Of a stretch of 64,000 bases of DNA, positions 43,479-52,844 are shown one piece after another. Position 1 is the stretch's first letter; every line of letters begins with the position of its first letter. The DNA lies in assembly GCA_964449135.1 (NCBI GenBank), contig CAYUXZ010000005.1, positions 15,393 to 79,392 of the forward strand, written 5' to 3'. This stretch comes from SZAS-103 sp964449135 (GTDB taxonomy: Bacteria > Pseudomonadota > Gammaproteobacteria > Xanthomonadales > Xanthomonadaceae). A program made the translations under genes and the position numbers. The notes under the pieces are model-generated. The model ran no database searches. It worked only from the letters and a program-made list of their open reading frames with translations, and had not been told where the DNA came from.

Positions 43479-44135
43479 TCAACGCTCGTCGAGGCGGAAA
43501 TCCACCGGCACGTCGATCGTGCTGGCTACCGGCTGGCCGGCCTGCGTCGCGGGGCGGAACTTCCAGGTACGCACCGCGTCCATCGCGGCGCGGTCGAGCG
43601 CGCGCGAACCGCTGCTTTGCGCGATCTGCACGTCCGCAACCCCGCCTAGTGCATCGATCGAAACACGCAAGCGCACTTCGCCCTGCTCCTGCGCGCGCAA
43701 GGCCTCGGCCGGATACGCCGGTTGCGTGCGCTCGGCGATCTGCGGCGGCGTTTCGGTGTTCGCAGGCGTGACAGGAGCGATGGACGAAGCGGCGGCTGGA
43801 GCGGCCGCGGATTCCGCCGCCGCCGGCGGCGCGGCAGCGGGTGTCGGCACGATATGCGCCACGCCCGGCTTCACGGCGGGCATCGCCGACAAGTCGCCTG
43901 CGGTCGGCGCGGGAAGCGGCGGATGCTGCGAATCGGCGACGGGCGCCGCGGCGGTGGTCGTCGGCGCAGGCTGCGCGCGGTGCATCGCGACCCAAGCCAG
44001 GCCGATCAGCAGACCGACCGCCAATGGCACGGCGAACACGAGCGCAGGAAACCAGCGACTTCCGGGCTGCGCGATGCCGTGCAGGCGTTCGGGCCAGGAT
44101 CTCGACGCGGAGGAGGACTGCGGGTTGGTTCTCAT
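43479..44135 (-). CDS. TonB-family energy transducer-like protein
   Basis: A 218-residue protein: short N-terminal cytoplasmic part, transmembrane helix (about 27-52), an Ala/Pro-rich periplasmic spacer, and C-terminal TonB domain (RTQPAYPAEALRAQEQGEVRLRVS-type start, VRTWKFRPATQAG). It should bring proton-motive force to outer-membrane receptors, or stabilise envelope complexes. No exbB/exbD or receptor genes adjoin it. It converges closely on aroA (10 bases). Confidence 0.88.
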   Translation of the reverse strand: MRTNPQSSSASRSWPERLHGIAQPGSRWFPALVFAVPLAVGLLIGLAWVAMHRAQPAPTTTAAAPVADSQHPPLPAPTAGDLSAMPAVKPGVAHIVPTPAAAPPAAAESAAAPAAASSIAPVTPANTETPPQIAERTQPAYPAEALRAQEQGEVRLRVSIDALGGVADVQIAQSSGSRALDRAAMDAVRTWKFRPATQAGQPVASTIDVPVDFRLDER

Positions 44136-44245
44136 GAGAAGCGCCAGTTAGCCTGAGCCACGCGCACATGGCAAATCCGCGGCGGTTTGCGGCCCGCTCG
44201 TTCCAGCAGCGATAATGAACGCCGACAGATTCCACGGAGCGTTCC

Positions 44246-45535
44246 ATGCTTGACCCGATCTTCCTCCGCGTGCAACTGGCGGAAACCGCCGACCGTCTGC
44301 GCGTGCGCGGCTTCGAGCTTCCCGTCGCTGTGCTTGAAGGCTTCGAGTCCGAGCGCAAGTCGTTGCAGGTGCGCACCCAAGAATTGCAGAACCTGCGCAA
44401 CACGCGTTCCAAAGCGATCGGCATGGCCAAGGCCAAGGGCGAGGACACCGCGCCACTCATGGCCGAAGTCGCGGGCATCGGCGAGGAACTCAAGGCTAGC
44501 GAAGCGCGGCTTGAGGACTTGCGCGCGCAGATCGACGCGATCGCGGCCGGCGTTCCGAACCTGCCGGATGCGTCGGTGCCGCTGGGCAGCGACGAGGCCG
44601 GCAACGCGGTGCAGAGCCATTGGGGTACGCCGCGCGCGTTCGATTTCGCGGTCAAGGATCACGTCGAACTCGGCGCACGCCACGGCTGGCTCGACGGCGA
44701 TACCGGCGCCAAGCTTTCCGGCGCTCGGTTCACGGTGCTTCGCGGCGGTCTTGCCAGGCTGCATCGAGCGCTCGCGCAGTTCATGCTCGACCTGCATACG
44801 AACGAGCATGGCTATCTGGAAGTGAATGCACCCTTGCTCGTGAACGCCGACTCGATGCGCGGCACCGGGCAATTGCCGAAGTTCGAGGAAGACCTGTTCT
44901 CGACCGCGGTGGGCGAGGGCGAATCGGCAAGCAAGCGCTACCTGATTCCTACTTCGGAAGTCTCGATGACCAACATCGTCCGCGACGAGATCGTCGAGGA
45001 CGCCGCGTTGCCGCTGCGCATGACCGGCCACACGCCATGCTTCCGCGCCGAGGCCGGGTCGCACGGCAAGGACACGCGCGGAATGATCCGCCAGCACCAG
45101 TTCGAGAAGGTCGAGCTGGTCAGCATCTCGCGGCCTTCCGAGAGCGACACCGAACACGAACGCATGACGCGCTGTGCCGAAGTGGTGCTCGAAAAACTCG
45201 GCTTGCCGTACCGGCGCGTGCTGCTATGCACTGGCGACATGGGTTTCGCAGCGAAGAAAACCTACGACCTGGAAGTCTGGCTGCCGTCGCAGAACATGTA
45301 CCGCGAGATTTCCTCGTGCTCGAACTGCGGAGACTTCCAGGCACGGCGGATGCAGGCGCGCTGGCGCAATCCGGCGACCGGAAAACCCGAGCTCGTGCAC
45401 ACGCTCAACGGTTCGGGCGTCGCGGTCGGCCGCGCGCTGATCGCGGTGATGGAGAACTACCAGAACGCCGACGGTTCGATCACGGTCCCCGACGCGCTGC
45501 GCCCGTATACGGACGGCGTCGAGTCGATTTCCTGA
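44246..45535 (+). CDS. serS: seryl-tRNA synthetase
   Basis: 429-residue class II synthetase, beginning MLDPIFLRVQLAETADRLRVRG with the N-terminal coiled-coil tRNA-binding arm (to about 110). The catalytic domain has motif 2 in TPCFRAEAGSHGKDTRGMIRQHQFEKVEL and motif 3 in HTLNGSGVAVGRALIAVMEN. It is a normal housekeeping gene, divergent from the TonB-like protein. No other gene is coupled to it. Confidence 0.97.
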   Translation: MLDPIFLRVQLAETADRLRVRGFELPVAVLEGFESERKSLQVRTQELQNLRNTRSKAIGMAKAKGEDTAPLMAEVAGIGEELKASEARLEDLRAQIDAIAAGVPNLPDASVPLGSDEAGNAVQSHWGTPRAFDFAVKDHVELGARHGWLDGDTGAKLSGARFTVLRGGLARLHRALAQFMLDLHTNEHGYLEVNAPLLVNADSMRGTGQLPKFEEDLFSTAVGEGESASKRYLIPTSEVSMTNIVRDEIVEDAALPLRMTGHTPCFRAEAGSHGKDTRGMIRQHQFEKVELVSISRPSESDTEHERMTRCAEVVLEKLGLPYRRVLLCTGDMGFAAKKTYDLEVWLPSQNMYREISSCSNCGDFQARRMQARWRNPATGKPELVHTLNGSGVAVGRALIAVMENYQNADGSITVPDALRPYTDGVESIS

Positions 45536-45590
45536 TTCTCTACCAATCCGTTCGCGCAGCTTCCAAGCGCGAGCGGAAACGAGGTGAGCC

Positions 45591-46592
45591 ATGCAGGACC
45601 TCAACGATCTGTACTACTTCGCGATGGTCGTGGAGCACGGCGGCTTCGCATCCGCCGAACGCGCGCTCGGAATTCCGAAGTCGCGCTTGAGCCGGCGCAT
45701 CGCACAGCTCGAGACCGACCTCGGAGTGCGCCTGCTGCAGCGCTCGACGCGCCGCTTCGCGGTTACGGAGGTCGGCACGAGCGTCTATCGCCATGCGCAG
45801 GCGATGCTCTCGGAAGCGCAGTCCGCGCGCGAAGTCGTGGATCGGCTCAGCGCCGAGCCGCGCGGCGTCGTCAAGGTGAGCTGTCCGGTGTCGCTCGCGC
45901 AGCAGCAGCTCGCGGTCCTGCTGCCGGATTTCCTGGAGGCGCATCCGCTGGTTCGCCTGCAGATGCAGGTCAGTAATCGCCGCGTGGACCTGATCAATGA
46001 GGGCTTCGACGTCGCGCTGCGCGTGCGCACGCAGCTCAACGACGACGGCAGCCTGGTGATGCGCAGCTTCGGCCAGATCCGCGAGCTGCTCGTCGCCAGC
46101 CCGAAATACCTCGATGCGAAAGGCCGTCCGCAACTGCCGGCCGATCTTGCCGGTCATCCGACCTTGAGCATGAGCGAGGACGAAAGCCGTCAGCGCTGGG
46201 AACTGCATGGACCGGGCGATCAGACCGCGCGCGTGGAGATCCAGCCGCGGTTGATGGGCCACGACTTCCCGCTGCTGCTGGAGATGGCCAGGCGCGGGCT
46301 CGGCATCGCGCTGCTGCCGGAGACCGTCTGCGCCGAGGCGATCGGTCGCGGCGAACTCGAACCGGTGCTGCCCGATTGGTCGCTGCCGCAGGGCATCTGT
46401 CACGCGGTGTTCCCGTCGCGCCGCGGCCTGCTTCCGGCGGTGCGCGTGTTCATAGACTTCCTCGCCGAACGCCTGCCGCCGCTGCTCGAAGCTTCCAGCA
46501 GCGGTTGCAAGAAGAGCCGCGAGGAGTGCGCGAAGCTCGCGGCTGAGAAGCGCGCGGCGCAGAAGCAACTCGTCGAGAAGTCGGCGGCTTGA
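45591..46592 (+). CDS. LysR family transcriptional regulator
   Basis: A 333-residue regulator. The N-terminal winged HTH is LNDLYYFAMVVEHGGFASAERALGIPKSRLSRRI, of the subgroup that includes AaeR/DmlR, then an effector domain (about 90-290). The C-terminal 30 residues form a Lys/Glu-rich helix that is longer than usual. Its own target is not visible: neither adjacent gene is divergent from it, so it may act elsewhere. Confidence 0.93.
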   Translation: MQDLNDLYYFAMVVEHGGFASAERALGIPKSRLSRRIAQLETDLGVRLLQRSTRRFAVTEVGTSVYRHAQAMLSEAQSAREVVDRLSAEPRGVVKVSCPVSLAQQQLAVLLPDFLEAHPLVRLQMQVSNRRVDLINEGFDVALRVRTQLNDDGSLVMRSFGQIRELLVASPKYLDAKGRPQLPADLAGHPTLSMSEDESRQRWELHGPGDQTARVEIQPRLMGHDFPLLLEMARRGLGIALLPETVCAEAIGRGELEPVLPDWSLPQGICHAVFPSRRGLLPAVRVFIDFLAERLPPLLEASSSGCKKSREECAKLAAEKRAAQKQLVEKSAA

Positions 46593-46630
46593 GTCGATGC
46601 GCGCATTGCGTGCGAGAATTGCAGGACACC

Positions 46631-46718
46631 GGAAGGGTGGCAGAGTGGTCGATTGCACTGGACTTGAAATCCAGCGATGGGCAACCATCCGTGGGTTCGA
46701 ATCCCACCCCTTCCGCCA
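46631..46718 (+). tRNA. tRNA-Ser (anticodon TGA)
   Basis: 88-base class II tRNA. Acceptor GGAAGGG pairs with CCCTTCC, anticodon stem CTGGA/TCCAG encloses CTTGAAA (anticodon TGA), variable arm CGATGGGCAACCATCCG, T loop TTCGAAT, CCA encoded. Confidence 0.96.
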
Positions 46719-46753
46719 TACGAAAGCGCCCCCAGTTCGGGGGCGTTTTCGTA
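46719..46753. terminator. terminator after tRNA-Ser
   Basis: Hairpin of GCGCCCCC and GGGGGCG(T) around AGTTC, with flanking TACGAAA and TTTTCGTA arms, giving a bidirectional form. Confidence 0.7.
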
Positions 46754-46780
46754 TGGCGGGATCGATGGGTGAGAAGACGC

Positions 46781-46879
46781 GTGGGTTCGACTGATCGACA
46801 GGATTGCCGATCAGCACGGCGCAACCGCCCGAAGGGCGAGGGCCAAGGATGGCCCGAGTGAATCCCTCCCTCTCCGCCA
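46781..46879 (+). other. tRNA-Ser 3'-end remnant interrupted by a 70-base structured insert
   Basis: GTGGGTTCGA (46781-46790) and AATCCCTCCCTCTCCGCCA (46861-46879) are the two halves of a serine-tRNA T-arm/acceptor end, split by 70 bases (46791-46860). The insert holds CTGATCG/CGATCAG, CGCCC/GGGCG and GGCC repeats. No 5' half of the tRNA is present. Confidence 0.55.
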
Positions 46880-46880
46880 C

Positions 46881-47489
46881 TCATGCAACTTCCAACGCCG
46901 CCAATCCCTTTGCCACCTTGTCCAGAAGCTCCGCCTCATCGGAGCCGGTGATCGGCGCGCCATAGACGACCGTGATGCGATCGAACGGCAGCGGGACCAG
47001 CATCTTGTCCCAGCGCCATTGCAGTGTCCGATCACGACGGCAGCGGAAGCGAACCGGCACGATCAGCGCGTTGGTACGCAAGGCGATGTCCGCGCAGCCG
47101 CGCTTGGGCTGGAACACCGGCCCGGCCGGTCCGTCAACGGCCATCGTGATCGACCCGCCGGACCGGATGTGCGCGGCGAGTTCCTCGCGCGCCTGCTGGC
47201 CGCGCTCGCCGCTGGCGCCACGGATCAACTGCAATCCCGACAAGCGGCAGAAGCGCGCGACAGGCGCGAGCGCGGGCACCGGGCTGACGAGCATGCAGCG
47301 ACGGTACGAGCCGTGATGCGGAATCAGGAATGCCTGATAGCGATGCCAGTTGACGAAGATCGCCGGTCCGCTGGGCACATCGCCGGAGATCGTGACGTTC
47401 GACGTGAGACGCACCAGCTTTGCATACGCGTGCCAGGCCAATGCGACCGGCCATTCGATGGCGTACGAGAAGTAGCTCGATAGCGACAT
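46881..47489 (-). CDS. lysophospholipid acyltransferase-like protein (DUF374 type)
   Basis: A 202-residue protein with the DUF374 signature DGPAGPVFQPKRG near residue 120-133. It starts MSLSSYFSYAIEWPVALA, a membrane-associated hydrophobic helix. The usual catalytic HxxxxD block appears as NWHRYQAF, so this subgroup departs from the classic motif as DUF374 members do. It probably transfers an acyl chain to a lipid A or phospholipid precursor. It runs opposite to the tRNA-Ser remnant. Confidence 0.75.
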   Translation of the reverse strand: MSLSSYFSYAIEWPVALAWHAYAKLVRLTSNVTISGDVPSGPAIFVNWHRYQAFLIPHHGSYRRCMLVSPVPALAPVARFCRLSGLQLIRGASGERGQQAREELAAHIRSGGSITMAVDGPAGPVFQPKRGCADIALRTNALIVPVRFRCRRDRTLQWRWDKMLVPLPFDRITVVYGAPITGSDEAELLDKVAKGLAALEVA

Positions 47490-47553
47490 GCGGCGATGAT
47501 ACCGATGCCGGAGCGCGGCGGAGTGGCAGTCGTTCTGCTCGCGTCGCGATTCG

Positions 47554-47946
47554 CTAGCCGCGATTCGACGCGTTGAATTTCGCCGCGGTCTTGATCAGAG
47601 CCATCAATGCCTTTTCGTCGATCGCATCGTTCTTGCGAAAATCAATCGCGCGTCGGACCTTTCCGTCCAGGCTCGAGTTGAAGAGACCCGTGGGGTCCTT
47701 CAGCGATGCGCCCTTCGCGAAGGTCAGCTTCACGGCGTTCTTGTAGGTCTCGCCCGTGCAGAGGATCCCGTCGTGCGACCACACGGGCACCTCCCACTTC
47801 CATTCCTCGACGACATCCGGGTCTGCGAGCTTGATGAGCGCGCGAATCCGGGAAAGCATCTCGCCCCGCCAGTCGCCCAGCTCCGCGATCCGTGCGTCGA
47901 TCAGCATAGAAGCAGAGGTGTTTTCCTGCGGTTTGCTCTGCTTCAT
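47554..47946 (-). CDS. DUF1801 domain protein (iron chaperone/YdhG-like fold)
   Basis: A 130-residue protein with the DUF1801 pattern EEWKWEVPVWSHDGILCTGETYKNAVKLTFAKG and SLDGKVRRAIDFRKND. The family includes proteins resembling the frataxin-like Bacillus YdhG, though a role is not firm. It begins four bases after the trxB stop on the same strand and is probably co-transcribed with trxB. Confidence 0.8.
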   Translation of the reverse strand: MKQSKPQENTSASMLIDARIAELGDWRGEMLSRIRALIKLADPDVVEEWKWEVPVWSHDGILCTGETYKNAVKLTFAKGASLKDPTGLFNSSLDGKVRRAIDFRKNDAIDEKALMALIKTAAKFNASNRG

Positions 47947-47950
47947 GCGC

Positions 47951-48916
47951 TTATTTTTCGGTGTCGAGGAATTTCTCGGCGTCCAGCGCGGCCATGCAGC
48001 CGAAACCGGCCGAGGTGACGGCCTGGCGATAGACCTGGTCGGCGACGTCGCCTGCGGCGAACACGCCCGGCACGCTGGTCTGCGTGGCCATGCCGTCGAG
48101 TCCGCTGCGGATCTGCAGATAGCCGTTCTTCATCTCGAGCTGACCTTCGAACAGGCTGGTGTTCGGCGTGTGGCCGATCGCGACGAACATGCCGGTGACC
48201 TCGATCTCGCGCGTCGCGCCGGTCTTGAGGTTGCGCAGGCGCAACTTGCTCACGCCGGAATCGTCGCCGAGCACTTCGTCCACCGTGCTGTCCCAAACGA
48301 ACTCGACCTTGCCGGCCTGTTCCTTCGCGAACAGCTTGTCCTGCAGGATCTTCTCCGCGCGCAGCTTGTCGCGGCGGTGCACCAGCGTGACCTTGCGGCA
48401 GATGTTCGAAAGATAAAGCGCTTCCTCGACCGCGGTGTTGCCGCCGCCGATGACCGCGACGTCCTGCTCGCGGAAGAAGAATCCGTCGCAGGTCGCGCAT
48501 GCGGAAACGCCGCGTCCCTTGAACGCGTCCTCAGAGGGCAGACCGAGGTATTTCGCGGTCGCGCCGGTCGCGATGATCAGTGCGTCGGCGGTGTATTCGC
48601 CCGTATCGCCCTTGAGCCGGAACGGGCGCTGCGAAAGATCCGCGGTGTGGATGTGATCGAAAACGATCTCGGTGTCGAAGCGCTCCGCATGTTCCTGCAT
48701 GCGCTGCATCAGCCCGGGACCCTGCAGGCCGTGCACGTCGCCGGGCCAGTTGTCGACATCGGTCGTGGTCATCAACTGGCCGCCCTGCGCGAGTCCGGTG
48801 ACGAGCACCGGCTTGAGGTTGGCGCGCGCGGCGTAGACAGCGGCGGTGTAGCCGGCGGGGCCGGAGCCGAGGATCAGCAGCCGGCAATGGCGCGGCTTGG
48901 AGGAGGGCGAACTCAT
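47951..48916 (-). CDS. trxB: thioredoxin reductase
   Basis: A 321-residue NADPH-dependent flavoprotein that reduces thioredoxin. FAD site GSGPAGYTAAVYAARA, disulfide C140-A-T-C143 in SACATCDGFF, NADPH site GGGNTAVEEALYL, FAD end GVFAAGDVAD. I chose the start at 48916 (MSSPSSKPRHCRLL), because longer ORF extensions lack typical sequence. The next gene follows closely. Confidence 0.96.
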   Translation of the reverse strand: MSSPSSKPRHCRLLILGSGPAGYTAAVYAARANLKPVLVTGLAQGGQLMTTTDVDNWPGDVHGLQGPGLMQRMQEHAERFDTEIVFDHIHTADLSQRPFRLKGDTGEYTADALIIATGATAKYLGLPSEDAFKGRGVSACATCDGFFFREQDVAVIGGGNTAVEEALYLSNICRKVTLVHRRDKLRAEKILQDKLFAKEQAGKVEFVWDSTVDEVLGDDSGVSKLRLRNLKTGATREIEVTGMFVAIGHTPNTSLFEGQLEMKNGYLQIRSGLDGMATQTSVPGVFAAGDVADQVYRQAVTSAGFGCMAALDAEKFLDTEK

Positions 48917-48971
48917 AGGATGGTCTATAATCTCGGGCTGGAACGAGGCGGTTCGTGCGCGTTTCGCACGG

Positions 48972-49012
48972 ATTCTGATCGAACCGTGGCGGCGCGACGA
49001 CCCGATCAGAAT
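48972..49012. promoter_or_regulatory. inverted repeat in the trxB/ald intergenic region
   Basis: ATTCTGATCG (48972-48981) and CGATCAGAAT (49003-49012) are perfect 10-base inverted repeats with a 21-base spacer, centre to centre 31 bases. It could bind a dimeric regulator, or fold in the ald leader. Confidence 0.45.
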
Positions 49013-49113
49013 GCGGGGCGACGCGCGGCTTATCAAGGCCGACGGATGATCCGTAGCGTTCCGCCGCCGCCGGGGCGCGAATCGCCGGCACCTTTTTTCT
49101 TCGGAGCTTTCTC

Positions 49114-50184
49114 ATGCGCATCGGCATTCCCCGCGAAACCAAGACCCTCGAAGGCCGCGTGGCCCTCGTTCCCGCCGCCGCCGGCGACCTGGTCAAGCGC
49201 GGCCACGAGGTGTGGATCGAGAAGGATGCCGGCGTGAAGTCGGGCTTCAAGGACGCTCAGTACACGGCGCTCGGCGTGAAGATCGCGCCGGATGCGGCCG
49301 CGCTCTACGAGAAGGGCGAAATGATCGTGAAGGTGAAGGAGCCCATCGCCGGCGACCTTCAGCACCTGCGCAAGGATCATCTGTTGTTCTGCTACCTGCA
49401 TCTCGCGGCCGAGCCCGTGCTCACGCGCAAGCTGCTCGATATCGGCTTGACCGGCGTGGCCTTCGAAACGGTCGAACTACCCAACGGCGACCTGCCGCTG
49501 CTCGCTCCGATGTCGGTGATCGCCGGCAAGATCGGCGTGCAGGTCGGCACCCACCTGCTGCACCAGCCGATGGGCGGCAAGGGCAAGCTGCTCGGCGGCA
49601 TGCCGTCGACCGAGCGCGGTCGCGTGGTGGTGTTCGGCGCGGGCAAGGCGGGCGGCGCATCTGCGGCCCTGGCCGCGGCTGGCGGCGCCGACGTCACCGT
49701 GTTCGAGATGCGCCAGGACCGCATGGACGAGATGATGCGCCTGGGCAACAACGTGACCACGCTGTACCCGTACCACGACGTCGTCGCCAGGGCCGTCGCC
49801 AACGCCGACCTCGTGATCGGCGCGGTGCTGATCACCGGCGCCAAGGCCCCGCACGTGATGACCCGCGAGATGCTCAAGGACATGGAGGACGGCAGCGTCG
49901 TCGTCGACATCGCGATCGACCAGGGCGGCTGCTTCGAGACCTCGCGCCCGACCACGTGGAAGGAACCGACCTACGTCGAGGAAGGCATCACCCACTTCTG
50001 CGTGACCAACATGCCCGGCGCCGTGCCGCAGACCTCCTCGCAGGCGATCTGCGCGGCGATCCTGCCGTGGGTCAACAAGCTCGCCGCAGGCAGCGACTGG
50101 CGGAATAATCAGGCGCTGGTGCGCGGCATCAACGTCGAGGGCGGCAGGATCGTGCATCCGGCGCTGCAGGACATGAAGGTCTGA
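49114..50184 (+). CDS. ald: alanine dehydrogenase
   Basis: A 356-residue enzyme interconverting alanine and pyruvate + ammonia with NAD. R15, K75 (VKVKEP) and H96 (CYLHLA) are in the places expected from studied enzymes, and GAGKAGGASAALAAAGGADV is the NAD fold. It is 130 bases or more downstream of trxB's start. Lrp/AldR-type regulators often control ald; the inverted repeat upstream could be such a site. Confidence 0.95.
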   Translation: MRIGIPRETKTLEGRVALVPAAAGDLVKRGHEVWIEKDAGVKSGFKDAQYTALGVKIAPDAAALYEKGEMIVKVKEPIAGDLQHLRKDHLLFCYLHLAAEPVLTRKLLDIGLTGVAFETVELPNGDLPLLAPMSVIAGKIGVQVGTHLLHQPMGGKGKLLGGMPSTERGRVVVFGAGKAGGASAALAAAGGADVTVFEMRQDRMDEMMRLGNNVTTLYPYHDVVARAVANADLVIGAVLITGAKAPHVMTREMLKDMEDGSVVVDIAIDQGGCFETSRPTTWKEPTYVEEGITHFCVTNMPGAVPQTSSQAICAAILPWVNKLAAGSDWRNNQALVRGINVEGGRIVHPALQDMKV

Positions 50185-50196
50185 GAGAAAGACGCG

Positions 50197-50418
50197 ATGG
50201 CAATCACCCGCAGCGAACTCGACACCATCCTCGACGAACTCGAGGAAGAGCTGCCCGAGCTGCAGAAGGACGCCGAGGACGACGAGGATTTCCTGATGGC
50301 GTTCGCCGCGCTGTCGGAAGCGATCGAGGACAAGGCCGACCCCGAGGACCTGCCCTACGTTCGCGAGCGGATCGACCGCATGTTGGCCGCGCGCGATACC
50401 AGCCACGGCAAGGGCTGA
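50197..50418 (+). CDS. small acidic hypothetical protein
   Basis: A 73-residue protein, very rich in Asp and Glu (LDELEEELPELQKDAEDDEDF). No family recognised. It starts 13 bases after the ald stop, so co-transcription is likely. The coding pattern is consistent and lies in an operon-like position. Confidence 0.65.
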   Translation: MAITRSELDTILDELEEELPELQKDAEDDEDFLMAFAALSEAIEDKADPEDLPYVRERIDRMLAARDTSHGKG

Positions 50419-50483
50419 ACGGTTCCGGTTCGTGGAACGAAATCTCCGGTAAACTTCGACCAATACCGGAACTCAAGACCCCA

Positions 50484-52820
50484 GTGGCACGAACCAGCGC
50501 GAAACGATCCGCCGACCGCGACGAAGCGCCGAGCACGCGCCGCTTCTGGCACGAGATCGCCCTGCTGTTCATCGCGCCCGCGCTGCTGTATCTCGCGCTC
50601 AGCCTGGCCAGCTACAGCTACGACGATCCGAGCTGGTCGCATGCGGGCAGCCTGACCGGCGCGCTGCACAATTACGGCGGCACCGCGGGCGCGTACATCG
50701 CCGACATCGCGTTCAATTTCTGCGGTTACGTCGCCTACGCGCTGCCGCTGGTGATCGGCGGGCTGCTCTGGATCGCTTTGTTCGGTCGTGACGACGAGGG
50801 CGAATCCGGGCTGACGCCGGCGCTGCGCCTGATCGGCATCGTCGCGTTCCTGATCTCCGCGGCCGGCTTGGCGCACCAGCATTGGGGCGAGCGCGTGGCG
50901 CGCCTGACCGCGGGCGGCGGCGGTTTGCTCGGCAAGGCGGTGGGGCACGGGCTGAGCGGCCTGTTCGGCGATTTCGGCGCGAACCTGTTCCTCGCGGCGA
51001 TGCTGCTCGCCGCGCTCACGCTCGCGACCGGCGTCTCGTGGTTCGCGGTGATGGACGCGACCGGCGTGGGAACGGTCGCGCTGGCGCAGTGGATTCGCGG
51101 TCTGTTCGGCCGCGGCGTGCGCAGCGCGGGCGAATGGAGCCAGGCGCGTTCGGCGCGCGTCGAACGCGAGGAAGTGCGCAAGATCGACAGCGAACGCCGC
51201 GCCAAGCGCGAGCCGGTGTACATCGAGCCGCCGCCGAAGCCGGTGATCGAGAAAAGCGAACGCGCCAAGCGCGAGCAGCAGATCCCGCTGTTCAACGTCG
51301 ATCCGGTCGGCGGCCTGCCGCCGCTGTCGCTGCTCGACGATCCCAAGCCGCAGCCGAAGTCGTATTCGGAAGAGACGCTGGAAACGCTGTCGCGGCAAAT
51401 CGAATTCAAGCTCAAGGATTTCCGCATTGACGTCACCGTCGTCGGCGCGTATCCGGGTCCGGTGATCACGCGCTTCGAGATGGACCTGGCGCCCGGCGTG
51501 AAGGTCAGCCAGATCTCCAGCCTCGACAAGGACATCGCGCGCGGGTTGTCGGTGAAATCGGTACGCGTGGTGGATGTGATCCCGGGGAAATCGGTGATCG
51601 GCATCGAGATCCCGAACAGCCAGCGCGAGACGATCTACCTCTCGGAGATCCTGCGCTCGAAGGAATACGACAAGTCGCCGAGTCCGCTGACGCTCGCGCT
51701 CGGCAAGTCGATCAGCGGCCTGCCGGCGGTGGTCGATCTCGCGCGCATGCCGCACCTGCTGGTCGCGGGCACGACGGGCGCGGGCAAGTCGGTCGGCCTG
51801 AACGCGATGGTGCTGTCGCTGCTGTACAAGGCCAGCGCGCAGGACGTGCGCATGCTGATGATCGATCCGAAGATGCTGGAATTGTCCGTCTATCAAGGCA
51901 TCCCACATCTGCTCGCACCGGTCGTCACCGACATGAAGGAAGCCGCGAACGGCCTGCGCTGGTGCGTCGCGGAAATGGAGCGTCGCTACAAGCTGATGGC
52001 CGCGGTCGGCGTGCGCAACCTCGCGGGCTTCAACAAGAAGGTGCATGAGGCGATCGAGCGCGGCCAGCCGCTGATGGACCCGTTCTTCCGCGCCGAACCG
52101 GGCACGAACGCCGCGCCGCAGCCGCTGCAGGCGCTGCCAAATCTCGTCGTGATCATCGACGAGTTCGCCGACATGATGATGATCGTCGGCAAGAAGGTCG
52201 AGGAGCTCATTGCGCGGCTCGCGCAGAAGTCGCGCGCGGCCGGCATCCACCTGATCCTCGCGACGCAGCGGCCGTCGGTGGACGTGATCACCGGCCTGAT
52301 CAAGGCGAACATTCCCACGCGCATCGCGTTCCAGGTCAGCAGCAAGATCGACTCGCGCACGATTCTCGACCAGTCCGGCGCGGAAACGCTGCTCGGCCAC
52401 GGCGACATGCTCTACCTGCCGCCGGGCACGGCGCTTCCCGAGCGCGTGCACGGCGCCTTCGTCAGCGACGACGAGGTGCACCGCGTCGTCGATCACCTGC
52501 GCCGGCATTCGTCCGGCCCGAGCTACCAGGAAGGCGTGCTCGAGGAAGTGCAGCCGATCGGCGAGGGCACGGTGGTCGGCGCGACGGGGCTGCCGGAATC
52601 CGGGGGCGGCGGCGACGAATCCGATCCGCTCTACGACGAAGCCGTGCGCATCGTCACCGAGACGCGCCGCGCCTCGATCTCCGGCGTGCAGCGTCGCCTG
52701 AAGATCGGCTACAACCGCGCCGCGCGCATGATCGAGGCGATGGAAGCCGCGGGTGTGGTCTCTCCGCCCGAGCACAACGGCGACCGCAGCGTGCTCGCGC
52801 CGCCGCCGCCGAAGAACTGA
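50484..52820 (+). CDS. ftsK: DNA translocase FtsK
   Basis: A 778-residue septal DNA pump used in chromosome dimer resolution, GTG start. Four hydrophobic N-terminal segments (about 20-190), a short charged linker (about 210-260), the RecA-like motor with Walker A AGTTGAGKSVG (about residue 430) and Walker B VVIIDEFADMM (about 556), and C-terminal gamma winged helix (ISGVQRRLKIGYNRAARMIEAME). The linker is much shorter than in E. coli FtsK, as is usual in this order. Confidence 0.96.
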   Translation: MARTSAKRSADRDEAPSTRRFWHEIALLFIAPALLYLALSLASYSYDDPSWSHAGSLTGALHNYGGTAGAYIADIAFNFCGYVAYALPLVIGGLLWIALFGRDDEGESGLTPALRLIGIVAFLISAAGLAHQHWGERVARLTAGGGGLLGKAVGHGLSGLFGDFGANLFLAAMLLAALTLATGVSWFAVMDATGVGTVALAQWIRGLFGRGVRSAGEWSQARSARVEREEVRKIDSERRAKREPVYIEPPPKPVIEKSERAKREQQIPLFNVDPVGGLPPLSLLDDPKPQPKSYSEETLETLSRQIEFKLKDFRIDVTVVGAYPGPVITRFEMDLAPGVKVSQISSLDKDIARGLSVKSVRVVDVIPGKSVIGIEIPNSQRETIYLSEILRSKEYDKSPSPLTLALGKSISGLPAVVDLARMPHLLVAGTTGAGKSVGLNAMVLSLLYKASAQDVRMLMIDPKMLELSVYQGIPHLLAPVVTDMKEAANGLRWCVAEMERRYKLMAAVGVRNLAGFNKKVHEAIERGQPLMDPFFRAEPGTNAAPQPLQALPNLVVIIDEFADMMMIVGKKVEELIARLAQKSRAAGIHLILATQRPSVDVITGLIKANIPTRIAFQVSSKIDSRTILDQSGAETLLGHGDMLYLPPGTALPERVHGAFVSDDEVHRVVDHLRRHSSGPSYQEGVLEEVQPIGEGTVVGATGLPESGGGGDESDPLYDEAVRIVTETRRASISGVQRRLKIGYNRAARMIEAMEAAGVVSPPEHNGDRSVLAPPPPKN

Positions 52821-52844
52821 GCAACCTCGAGGCGAATCCATCCC

